DNA of 20,132 nucleotides from an uncultured Clostridia bacterium (lineage in GTDB: Bacteria > Bacillota > Clostridia > Christensenellales > UBA1242), in NCBI GenBank assembly GCA_944372715.1, contig CALVZZ010000005.1, forward strand, positions 1 through 20,132, read 5' to 3'. The notes beneath the pieces were generated by a model. That model saw nothing but the letters and a program-made list of their open reading frames with translations, did not search any database and was not told where the DNA came from. Both the position numbers and the translations under genes were made by a program. This document shows positions 8,901 through 13,975 of the stretch, in pieces; position 1 is the first letter of the stretch, and the number at the start of each line of letters is the position of its first letter.

Positions 8901-9569
8901 ACAAAATTAAAGTATGAAAAAGATATTTTAGGTGTATACATTTCAGGACATCCATTAGAAGAATATATGGATAAGTATAACGATTTTAATCTCACATCTG
9001 ATATGTTAGAACCAGAAGAGGTGGAAGAAGATGACGAGATTAAATATGTGTATTCATTGCAGGACGGAATGGCTGTAACTTGTGGAGGAATTTTTACAAC
9101 TGTTAAAAAGCATACAACAAAGGCAGACAAAAGAGAGATGGCAATGATAACTTTGGAGGATATTTATGGAACAATACAGATTATGGTTTTCCCAAAAGTA
9201 TATCAAAGATTTAAAGATTATTTAAAAGAAGATGAGATGTTTACAGTAACAGGAAGATTGTCTATTAGAGATGGTGAGGCACCTATTGTGATGGCAGAGA
9301 ATTTTAAAAAGTGGATTGCTCCACAAGTGGAAGAAAAAAAAGAAAAATTTTTATGTATTCAATTTGATATGCAAAATAAAGAACTATATAATGAAGTGTA
9401 TGGAATTTTGGAAAATTATCAAGGAGAAGAACAAGTTTTTGCAAAATGTCTATCAACAGGGAAAAAATATAAAATGCCTATAAAAGTAAACACTGTAAAT
9501 CATCTAATAAACGAACTCAATGGTATAATTGGGGAGGAAAATGTTATTGTAATGGGAGAGAATAAATGA
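5991..9569 (+). CDS. dnaE: DNA polymerase III alpha subunit DnaE
   Basis: 1192 residues, close to the usual size for DnaE1. It is the catalytic subunit of the replicative DNA polymerase. Domains in order: N-terminal PHP domain with HLHVHTEFSLLDG (about 7-19), ITDHGNMYG and NDVHYI; palm with PGRGSGAGS (near 369) and the catalytic PDFDVDF (near 409, where PDIDIDF is more common, both Asp kept); the third Asp in KMDFLGLRTLTDI (near 579); fingers with YRPGPMDSIP, VRRIMGKKK and FNKSHAAAYAYLSYQTAYLR; a helix-hairpin-helix region; and a C-terminal OB-fold (about 1020-1080). GQFSLFD lies in the usual linker. The start overlaps the whiA stop as TAATG and follows GGAGG. The stop overlaps the pfkA start as ATGA, pointing to translational coupling. 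Confidence 0.97.
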   Translation: MEENFVHLHVHTEFSLLDGAAKIKKLVELSCERGNKAVAITDHGNMYGTLQFYTECLTHGIKPILGSEFYVCENYKVKSGKPNLHHLILLAKNDTGYKNLLKLSSISYVDGFYYKPRIDYDLLEKYSEGVICLSACLAGSIPQFILSGRIDDAEKLALRLKNVFKDDFYLEIQNHGIEEQKIVMVELAKMSKKLGIKLVATNDVHYINKEDAEMQDILMCVQMGKQIDDPDRLKFSTDEFYLKTYEEMKLAFQGYEEALQTTVEIADKCDVVIKSKLHGEIPGLDEKYVLPASKNYIPPYTPENGQTCFEFLKDMTYKGLYKKYKNVTPEILQRAESELTLIRDLGFVEYFLVVWDYINYARSNDIPVGPGRGSGAGSIVAYATSITLVDPLKYDLIFERFIHKERVSMPDFDVDFDYDRRGEVIDYVRRKYGNSNVALIVTFGTMAAKNAIRDVARVLRMPYSEVDKIAKEIPDKLPEGIKKPPVLKYYFGVTGKPENDKYIIPALKKMYDEDDFLKKVVDMAVKLEGFPRNTSTHAAGVLIAPEPVDNFVPLSRNGEDITTQYNMIELEQLGLLKMDFLGLRTLTDIDKAIKYVEKIHGIKVDFYDMDYDDPKVYELISSGNTDAIFQLESGGMKKFMKELKPDCLEDIIAGVSLYRPGPMDSIPRYVKNKQNPDHIVYAHPCLEPILNVTYGCIVYQEQVMKVLQVMGGYNMGQADNVRRIMGKKKVEKMAYEREKFINGWKDPTGKSDIPGAIKLGIPKEVAEQVFAEMESFASYAFNKSHAAAYAYLSYQTAYLRCYYEIEFLTAVLNNRITNSDEIKKYVTYVRKQGHEVYPPDINKSETYFSVENGNLRFGLGALKNVGIQLMQDVISEREKNGEFKNFDDFIKRVSQQALNKRCIESLILSGAFDCFNKSRSQLMAVYEMAIDKLNKDRKNKESGQFSLFDTEIMQSQDEIVYPDLREFNRETKLKYEKDILGVYISGHPLEEYMDKYNDFNLTSDMLEPEEVEEDDEIKYVYSLQDGMAVTCGGIFTTVKKHTTKADKREMAMITLEDIYGTIQIMVFPKVYQRFKDYLKEDEMFTVTGRLSIRDGEAPIVMAENFKKWIAPQVEEKKEKFLCIQFDMQNKELYNEVYGILENYQGEEQVFAKCLSTGKKYKMPIKVNTVNHLINELNGIIGEENVIVMGENK

Positions 9570-10456
9570 GAGTAGGAATTTTAGTAAGTGGTGGAGATGC
9601 CCCAGGGATGAATTCTGTTGTGTACGAAACATTTAAGGGCTTAAAGGCTTACAATATTGAGCTTGTGGGAATAAAGAGTGGTTTTAAAGGACTTATCAAT
9701 AATCTTACATTGGAATTAAATGAAGAAATGTTAACGGCAGAAAAAAACAAAGCAGGTTGTATTTTAAAAAGTTCTAGATGTCCAGAGTTTAAAACGCCAA
9801 AAGGTGTAAAAAAAGGTGTTTCCATTGTAAAGAAAAACAAATTAGATTGCGTAATAATTCTAGGTGGAGATGGGTCTTTGCGAGGAGCAAAAGAGCTTGC
9901 AAAAAATGGAGTTAAAGTTATATTTATACCTGCATCAGTCGATAATGACATAAGTGTTTCGTCATATTCACTTGGTTTTTATACAGCAGTTTATGCTTGC
10001 AAAAAATACATAGAAACAGTTATGAATACAATTAAAACAATGGAAAGAAGTTGTGTTTTTGAAGTAATGGGAAACGGTTGTGGCAATATTGCAGAACAAG
10101 TGAACAAAGAAATTGAAGCAGATTATTGCATAAGTGAAAACTTGCCTTTAGACAATACTAAACTTATTAAATCTATAAAAAAGAATAAAAAAGAAAGCTT
10201 GGTGATAATTATACAGGAAAAACTTGTAAACCTTTTCGACTTTTGCAAAAGTTTGTCAACTCAAACAAAAAGGGAGTTTAGGGGTTGTGTTGTTGGCTAT
10301 CTTCAAAGAGGGGAAAATCCAACAAAAGAAGAAATAAAAATGGCAAGTGCTTTTTCTGCACTTGCCGTACAATGTGTAAGAACACACGATTTTAATAACA
10401 TAATTGCATTTGATGGTAAAAAGATTATTAAAAAGTTTATGAATGAAATTCAGTAA
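9566..10456 (+). CDS. pfkA: Divergent 6-phosphofructokinase family protein
   Basis: 296 residues, shorter than the usual 320. PfkA phosphorylates fructose 6-phosphate with ATP in glycolysis. Kept features: GGDAPGMN (9-16), SSRCPEF with Arg71, GGDGS (100-104), DND (126-128, catalytic base and Mg site), Arg161, EVMG, and QRG with Arg248. Changed features compared with typical PfkA: the TIDND motif reads SVDND, the following GTDxTxG is VSSYSLG, MGR is MGN (Asn170), and GHxQRGGxPxxxDR is GYLQRGENPTKEE, so the usual substrate-binding His is Tyr245. Either the substrate or its affinity has changed, or this is a degenerate paralogue. dnaE followed by pfkA is a common order; the two overlap by four bases. 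The 3' end overlaps the convergent PH gene by 20 bases. Confidence 0.82.
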   Translation: MRVGILVSGGDAPGMNSVVYETFKGLKAYNIELVGIKSGFKGLINNLTLELNEEMLTAEKNKAGCILKSSRCPEFKTPKGVKKGVSIVKKNKLDCVIILGGDGSLRGAKELAKNGVKVIFIPASVDNDISVSSYSLGFYTAVYACKKYIETVMNTIKTMERSCVFEVMGNGCGNIAEQVNKEIEADYCISENLPLDNTKLIKSIKKNKKESLVIIIQEKLVNLFDFCKSLSTQTKREFRGCVVGYLQRGENPTKEEIKMASAFSALAVQCVRTHDFNNIIAFDGKKIIKKFMNEIQ

Positions 10457-10820
10457 GACGGAAACCGTGTTTCTGTCTTTCTTCTTCTACAAGGGAAGCA
10501 ATTAAATTCCTAACCTTATAAGGATTTTTAACCTTCTTTATTATTATTTTTTCCGTACTTTCATCATTTACATATAGGGTGATAGATCCAACACCAAAAA
10601 TTTTATCAAAAAAACTTTGGTATAAGGAAATATCAAATATTCTAAAAAAATTAACTTCATTGTCTTCATTTGAAAAAAGACCAACAGAAGAAAAAAGCTT
10701 CAACCAAGCATCTTCTTTTTCTACTATATAATATCTTGTAAAGGACAAAGGTAATCCACACCATCTTTTCCTATCTTTCCAAATTATTTTTGTTCCTTCA
10801 CCAAATTTATGTGTATTCAT
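10437..10820 (-). CDS. Bacterial PH-domain protein
   Basis: 127 residues. The start at 10820 follows AGAGG. The core (about residues 26-107) fits the bacterial Pleckstrin-homology-like fold of the YdbS/DUF304 type: S-x-T-R-Y-Y-I-V, a short loop GLFSNEDNEVNFFRIFDISLYQS, then FGVGSITLYVNDES, IIIKKVKNPYKVRNLIASLVEEER. Usually such proteins carry membrane helices before the domain; none is present here, so this is a single soluble domain of unknown partner. It has its own extended -10 promoter (10837-10865) and diverges from the superoxide dismutase gene. Its last codons overlap the end of pfkA on the other strand, and the pfkA terminator hairpin lies inside its coding sequence. Confidence 0.7.
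   Translation of the reverse strand: MNTHKFGEGTKIIWKDRKRWCGLPLSFTRYYIVEKEDAWLKLFSSVGLFSNEDNEVNFFRIFDISLYQSFFDKIFGVGSITLYVNDESTEKIIIKKVKNPYKVRNLIASLVEEERQKHGFRLTEFHS
10455..10486 (+). terminator. Probable terminator of the murB-pfkA run
   Basis: Stem 10455-10465 with 10469-10479 (AAGACGGAAAC with GTTTCTGTCTT, one G-U pair), loop CGT, followed by a broken T-rich stretch TCTTCTT. It starts at the pfkA stop codon and is embedded in the 3' coding end of the convergent PH gene. Confidence 0.6.
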
Positions 10821-10836
10821 ATCAACCTCTACTATC

Positions 10837-10865
10837 AGTTTAGCATATTTGTTAAATAATGTAAA
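10837..10865 (-). promoter_or_regulatory. Promoter of the PH-domain gene
   Basis: On the minus strand TTTACA (10865-10860), 17-base spacer, then TAAACT (10842-10837) preceded by TGC, an extended -10. A sigma-A type promoter ending 16 bases before the start codon, with AGAGG in between. Confidence 0.6.
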
Positions 10866-10914
10866 GTTAAAATATAAATTTATAGCACAAGTAAAATTTT
10901 AACTTAATTAAGCA

Positions 10915-10920
10915 TATAAT
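10915..10920 (+). promoter_or_regulatory. Candidate -10 box of the sodC gene
   Basis: A perfect TATAAT lies 18 bases before the start codon of the dismutase gene, with AAAGGAG between. No convincing -35 hexamer is found at 16-18 bases, so an activator or a weak -35 is possible. Confidence 0.45.
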
Positions 10921-10938
10921 AGTCTAAAAGGAGATAAA

Positions 10939-11415
10939 ATGTTATTTAGTATTTTTAATTCGGAAAGGAATATTTTTAAACTATTATCTACAAAATCTCC
11001 AACATTAATTTCAAATATAAAAGGTGTTGGAGATTATAGCAAAATTAAGGGCACAGCAAAATTTTATGAAATACCTGAGGGAATTGTTGTTGTAACTGAA
11101 GTTTTTAACTTGCCAGAAAGGAAAACAAATTTTTTTGCACAACATATACACGACGGCGAAAATTGTGAGGATATGGAAAAAATAGAAGGACATTACAATC
11201 CCCAAAATGCTGAACATCCTTGTCACGCAGGAGATTTAATTCCACTTTTATCAAATCAAGGATACTCTTGGAGTGCATTTTTAGATAATAGATTTACTCT
11301 TAAAGAGTTGTTAGGCAAACTATACATAATTCATATTAATCCAGATGATTTTACAACACAGCCATCGGGAAATGCTGGTGAAAAAATAGCTTGTGGGATT
11401 ATAGAGAAAAGATAG
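10939..11415 (+). CDS. sodC: Cu/Zn superoxide dismutase family protein
   Basis: 158 residues; ATG at 10939 after AAAGGAGA. The family dismutates superoxide to oxygen and hydrogen peroxide. All ligands can be placed: Cu by His69 and His71 (HIH), bridging His85 (GHYNP) and His132 (IIHINPDD); Zn by His85, His93, His96 and Asp99 (HPCHAGD). The disulphide pair is Cys76 and Cys152 (IACG). The usual active-site Arg before the last Cys is Lys149 (GEKIACG). The zinc loop is shorter than in periplasmic SodC, as in other Firmicutes members sharing DDFTTQPSGNAGEKIACG. There is no signal peptide or lipobox, so it is probably cytoplasmic, unlike most bacterial SodC. It stands alone, diverging from the PH gene, with the tRNA-Leu promoter just downstream. 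Confidence 0.85.
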   Translation: MLFSIFNSERNIFKLLSTKSPTLISNIKGVGDYSKIKGTAKFYEIPEGIVVVTEVFNLPERKTNFFAQHIHDGENCEDMEKIEGHYNPQNAEHPCHAGDLIPLLSNQGYSWSAFLDNRFTLKELLGKLYIIHINPDDFTTQPSGNAGEKIACGIIEKR

Positions 11416-11433
11416 AATAAAAAATTAATTTAA

Positions 11434-11461
11434 TTGACAAAAAATAAATAGGTGATATAAT
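11434..11461 (+). promoter_or_regulatory. tRNA-Leu promoter
   Basis: TTGACA (11434-11439), 16-base spacer, TATAAT (11456-11461), with TGA just before the -10 (extended -10). Both hexamers match consensus exactly. Transcription would start near 11468, about 30 bases before the tRNA; a 7-bp hairpin (11470-11476 with 11485-11491) lies in this leader. Confidence 0.85.
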
Positions 11462-11497
11462 TTTTTAAAAGTTATATCATTTTTTATAACTGAGTAT

Positions 11498-11584
11498 GCA
11501 AGTATGGCGAAATTGGCAGACGCGCTAGATTCAGGTTCTAGTGGGTGAAAACCCGTGCAGGTTCAAGTCCTGTTACTTGCACCA
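11498..11584 (+). tRNA. tRNA-Leu (anticodon CAG)
   Basis: The acceptor stem GCAAGTA (11498-11504) pairs with TACTTGC (11574-11580), followed by discriminator A and encoded CCA (11582-11584). The anticodon stem CTAGA/TCTAG encloses the loop TTCAGGT, so the anticodon is CAG. A long variable arm (GGGTGAAAACCC region) and the T-loop GTTCAAGTC are typical of class II leucine tRNA. Complete and probably functional. Confidence 0.95.
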
Positions 11585-11587
11585 AAT
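11513..11587 (+). repeat. Direct repeat, copy 1 (inside tRNA-Leu)
   Basis: 75 bases identical to 11730-11804, offset 217. It runs from the D-loop TTGGC through CCA and three or so bases past the tRNA end. Confidence 0.9.
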
Positions 11588-11729
11588 AGAAAATAAAAAA
11601 GCGAATGACAATTTCGCCATAAATTAGGGTTCCCAAAAATTTTAATTTTTGGGATAAAGGAACAAACAAGCTTTAAATAAGTCTTTTGCAAACAGGCAAA
11701 AGACAGATCAAAGCGCAGTTTGTGACGTC
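11585..11729 (+). other. Structured spacer between tRNA-Leu and its truncated copy
   Basis: No open frame of note. It holds a 13-base reverse complement (11609-11621) of tRNA-Leu positions 11503-11515, a 10-bp A/T-rich palindrome with CCC/GGG ends (11632-11641 with 11644-11653), and a 9-bp perfect hairpin GTCTTTTGC/GCAAAAGAC (11681-11689 with 11696-11704). It would be transcribed with the tRNA, as no T-run follows any of the hairpins. It could be a remnant of an inserted element or an uncharacterised RNA. Confidence 0.5.
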
Positions 11730-11801
11730 TTGGCAGACGCGCTAGATTCAGGTTCTAGTGGGTGAAAACCCGTGCAGGTTCAAGTCCTGTTACTTGCACC
11801 A
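11730..11801 (+). pseudogene. 5'-truncated tRNA-Leu copy
   Basis: Identical to tRNA-Leu(CAG) from the D-loop onward, including anticodon arm, variable arm, T-arm, acceptor 3' strand and CCA. The 5' acceptor strand and the first half of the D-stem are replaced; the bases at the aligned position (GCAGTTT) pair with TACTTGC at only four Watson-Crick positions plus a G-U, with two mismatches. A cloverleaf is therefore unlikely, though ACGTCT/AGACG-type pairing near the junction could form an alternative hairpin. Confidence 0.8.
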
Positions 11802-11804
11802 AAT
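11730..11804 (+). repeat. Direct repeat, copy 2
   Basis: Second copy of the 75-base repeat that begins inside tRNA-Leu at 11513. Identity stops at 11805. Confidence 0.9.
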
Positions 11805-11805
11805 T

Positions 11806-11838
11806 AAAAACACATTACAATGTCTGTAATGTGTTTTT
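11806..11838 (+). terminator. Strong bidirectional terminator
   Basis: A 14-bp perfect stem (11806-11819 with 11825-11838; AAAAACACATTACA and its complement), loop ATGTC, with T-runs on both sides. It ends the tRNA-Leu transcript on the plus strand and the 271-residue hypothetical gene on the minus strand, whose stop lies at 11841. Confidence 0.9.
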
Positions 11839-11840
11839 GT

Positions 11841-12656
11841 TTATTTTGAAAACTCTTTTGCTTTGGAATAAAATCTTAGTGATGAATAATCAAATAGTGG
11901 ATTATTAAAACCAAATTCCAAGTTTTCATTTAAATTGGGGTTTATGTTCGCATTTAAACCAGAATATCGCAAAAAATATTCTAAACAATATTTAAATGTT
12001 TGCTTAATGTTACCTTGAATTTTTCTTTCTATAAATGGGAGTGTTTTTGTTGGAGAATCTTGTAGTCTGTCAAAAAACAAAACTTGTGCTTCTTCGGAGT
12101 TTTTGTGAATATGTGGAGTTGGTTCCAATGTTATTTCTTCTTCACTCTTAGCCAGTTTCCCATTTTTAAAATAATTAATATGTTCAGAATCATTACTGTC
12201 CAATCTTAAAATGTCAATCCACGTTTTTCCTTGTGGAGAAAATTCTAATTTTATTGAAAAATTGTCCTTCTTTTTTTTATCTCTAACAACAGAAAATGCA
12301 AACAAAAGTGGTTTACCATTTTTACTTTTGGCAATTAAATATGTTCCAAAAACATTTTTGTCATCTGTATTTAAGTTGAAATAATTAGTTACAGGATATT
12401 TTTCAGTTGCAATCAATTCATCGAAAATACGATTTGAATATGGTAAAGATGTTTCTTGTACAACTTTGCTATAAAAAAATTTTTCGTCTAATTTTGACAA
12501 GTCAAATTGTGGGTCCAATTCATATCTTATGAAAATATCATCGCCAAATTTTTCCTTTGCATTTTTTTCCAATTTATGTTTAAGATTAAGATAAACATTG
12601 TTTCTTTCAACAAGTTTTTGATATATTTTTTTATATCTTTTATCTAAAATTTCCAT
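11841..12656 (-). CDS. Hypothetical protein, 271 residues
   Basis: I do not recognise a family. The start is placed at ATG 12656, which follows AGAGGG at good distance; an in-frame GTG two codons earlier is less well placed. No signal peptide or membrane helix is visible, so the protein is probably cytoplasmic. The first 40 residues are Lys/Glu-rich and helical (DKRYKKIYQKLVERN...), followed by an alpha-beta mix with FGTYLIAKSKNGKPLLFAFSVVRDKKK, then EPTPHIHKNS and a C-terminal helical part with FKYCLEYFLRYSGLN. The PxHIHxN segment might be a metal or active site but this is speculation. It is monocistronic, with a very good promoter upstream (12674-12702) and a terminator directly after. Its isolated position between two tRNA genes is typical of accessory cargo. 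Confidence 0.7.
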   Translation of the reverse strand: MEILDKRYKKIYQKLVERNNVYLNLKHKLEKNAKEKFGDDIFIRYELDPQFDLSKLDEKFFYSKVVQETSLPYSNRIFDELIATEKYPVTNYFNLNTDDKNVFGTYLIAKSKNGKPLLFAFSVVRDKKKKDNFSIKLEFSPQGKTWIDILRLDSNDSEHINYFKNGKLAKSEEEITLEPTPHIHKNSEEAQVLFFDRLQDSPTKTLPFIERKIQGNIKQTFKYCLEYFLRYSGLNANINPNLNENLEFGFNNPLFDYSSLRFYSKAKEFSK

Positions 12657-12673
12657 ACACACCCTCTAAGAAA

Positions 12674-12702
12674 ATATTAAAACAATAATTAGTATTTGTC
12701 AA
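12674..12702 (-). promoter_or_regulatory. Promoter of the 271-residue hypothetical gene
   Basis: Minus strand: TTGACA (12702-12697), 17-base spacer, TAATAT (12679-12674). A perfect -35 and near-consensus -10, 17 bases before the start codon. Confidence 0.75.
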
Positions 12703-12723
12703 TATTAAATATTTATAAAAAAT

Positions 12724-12750
12724 AAAAAAAACGACTTCAAATGAAGTCGT
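12724..12750 (-). terminator. tRNA-Asn terminator
   Basis: A 9-bp perfect stem ACGACTTCA/TGAAGTCGT (12731-12739 with 12742-12750) followed on the minus strand by a run of seven T (12730-12724). Confidence 0.9.
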
Positions 12751-12759
12751 TAGTAAAGT

Positions 12760-12834
12760 TGGCTCCCCAGGTAGGATTCGAACCTACGACCTATCGGTTA
12801 ACAGCCGAGTGCTCCACCGCTGAGCTACTGAGGA
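12760..12834 (-). tRNA. tRNA-Asn (anticodon GTT)
   Basis: Minus strand. The acceptor TCCTCAG pairs with CTGGGGA (one wobble), discriminator G and encoded CCA (12762-12760). D-loop AGCTCAGCGGTGGAGC, anticodon loop CTGTTAA giving GTT, and T-arm GTTCGAATC are all standard. Complete. Confidence 0.95.
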
Positions 12835-12861
12835 TTATGTTTGCTTCTTCTAAGCTTTTTT

Positions 12862-12890
12862 ATGATATCACCATTATTATTGTTTGTCAA
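12862..12890 (-). promoter_or_regulatory. tRNA-Asn promoter
   Basis: Minus strand: TTGACA (12890-12885), 17-base spacer, TATCAT (12867-12862) preceded by TGA (extended -10). Start of transcription expected about 20 bases before the tRNA. Confidence 0.85.
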
Positions 12891-12963
12891 CAATTTTTTT
12901 AAAATATTTAAAATTTATTAAGATTAATAATTTGTACTTTTGTGTAAAAATTTGTTGCTTTGT

Positions 12964-12992
12964 TTGACTTTTTTGTTTTGGTATTTTAAAAT
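12964..12992 (+). promoter_or_regulatory. Candidate promoter of the three-module membrane protein
   Basis: TTGACT (12964-12969), 17-base spacer, TAAAAT (12987-12992). The start of transcription would fall at or just before the GGAG ribosome site (12999-13002), giving a very short leader. Confidence 0.5.
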
Positions 12993-13014
12993 ATATACGG
13001 AGCATAATAAAATT

Positions 13015-13929
13015 ATGACAAATAGATTAAAAACCTTAATTTTAAGCATAGTTTGTGCAGTTCTTGTGGTTGCAATAGGGTTAACCATATTTTTTCTTGT
13101 GGGGATAAGTACAAAATTAAAAACGCCTGAAAATTTAGTAATTGTTGATAATCTACCAAACGGAGAAATTATCATACAAACGGAAAAAATAGACAATGCA
13201 CAAAAGTATGTTTTTTTAATAAGAAATGGAGATGAAAGAATTAATTTAGTTTCAGAAGAAAATTATGTATCTGCAAAAGACTATTTTTTAGAAGCAGGGC
13301 TTTATAAAGTTTCTTGCAGAGTGGTTGGGAAAACATCTTCTTCAATAAGTGATTATTGTGTGTCTATAGATTATGTAGTAAGAAAAGTTTTACCTACACC
13401 AAATGTTACATTAGACAATGAAAATCAAAGACTTATTTTTTCAAATGTTGAAGGTGCAACAACATATGAACTAATTTATGGGATTTCAGAAAGTGGACAA
13501 ATTTCCAAGCTCACAGAAAGTAGATATTATGGTGAGGCAGGTAAAAAATATTTTGATTTGTCAGTTTTAAATAAGGGAGTTTATTCTCTTAGGTTGATGG
13601 CTAAAGGGGGAGAGTATGAGGAAAGTATTCTTACCGAACCTATAAATTTCACAAAGTATGAAAAACTTGAAAAGCCAAACAGTATTTCCTACAATGAAGA
13701 GGATAAAACATTAACATTTAATTCAAATTGGTATAGTTTCAATATTAATGTTTATTATCAAAATTCTGGAAGTGTAAAAACAATTCAGATTGAAAGCGAG
13801 GGTGAATCACATAGCATAAATTTATCGGAGTACTTAGAAGATAATGTTGAAAGAATTGAAATTGTGGCATTAGGAAAAGATAGTGAATTTACAATCGATT
13901 CTGAAGTTGGAAGTTGGCAAAGTGTATAA
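13015..13929 (+). CDS. Membrane-anchored protein with three beta-sandwich modules
   Basis: 304 residues. ATG 13015 is chosen over an in-frame ATG at 12940 because it follows GGAG and opens into a membrane anchor or signal (MTNRLK then LILSIVCAVLVVAIGLTIFFLVG, 8-30). The extracytoplasmic part has three tandem segments, each starting with Leu-x-x-Pro-x-x (LKTPENL at 35, LPTPNVTL at 126, LEKPNSISY at 218), with VEGATTYELIYG in the second. Such spacing and the A-x-x-Y-x-L/F pattern resemble fibronectin type III-like domains. No catalytic motif. It lies directly before the germination operon, but the terminator and sigma-G-like promoter between them suggest separate expression. A role in germination is possible only by proximity. 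Confidence 0.65.
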   Translation: MTNRLKTLILSIVCAVLVVAIGLTIFFLVGISTKLKTPENLVIVDNLPNGEIIIQTEKIDNAQKYVFLIRNGDERINLVSEENYVSAKDYFLEAGLYKVSCRVVGKTSSSISDYCVSIDYVVRKVLPTPNVTLDNENQRLIFSNVEGATTYELIYGISESGQISKLTESRYYGEAGKKYFDLSVLNKGVYSLRLMAKGGEYEESILTEPINFTKYEKLEKPNSISYNEEDKTLTFNSNWYSFNINVYYQNSGSVKTIQIESEGESHSINLSEYLEDNVERIEIVALGKDSEFTIDSEVGSWQSV

Positions 13930-13952
13930 ATTTTAACATAAAAAACATACTA
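13923..13952 (+). promoter_or_regulatory. Sigma-G-like forespore promoter of the ger operon
   Basis: TGTATA (13923-13928), 17-base spacer, CATACTA (13946-13952). These match the forespore sigma-G consensus known from Bacillus (GHATR for -35, CATNNTA for -10), and ger operons are known sigma-G targets there. Predicted start about 13958-13960, leaving a leader of only 7-9 bases holding GAGGGTGG before ATG 13967. The -35 overlaps the stop codon of the upstream gene. Confidence 0.65.
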
Positions 13953-13975
13953 CCTTTGAGGGTGGTATGTTTTTT
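13940..13975 (+). terminator. Intrinsic terminator overlapping the gerA start
   Basis: Stem 13940-13954 with 13961-13975 (15 bp, one G-U), loop TTTGAG, ending in a run of six T. The left arm contains the sigma-G-like -10 box; the right arm contains the gerA ATG, and the T-run codes for Phe-Phe of GerA. It would stop transcripts from the upstream gene. Transcripts from the sigma-G-like promoter would lack the left arm and escape. Confidence 0.75.

Noticed and set aside
11730..11801. The truncated tRNA-Leu copy as a suppressor tRNA reading the TAA codons in whiA and gerB.
   Set aside because: Its anticodon loop is identical to the intact tRNA (CAG) and its acceptor stem cannot form properly, so it cannot read UAA.
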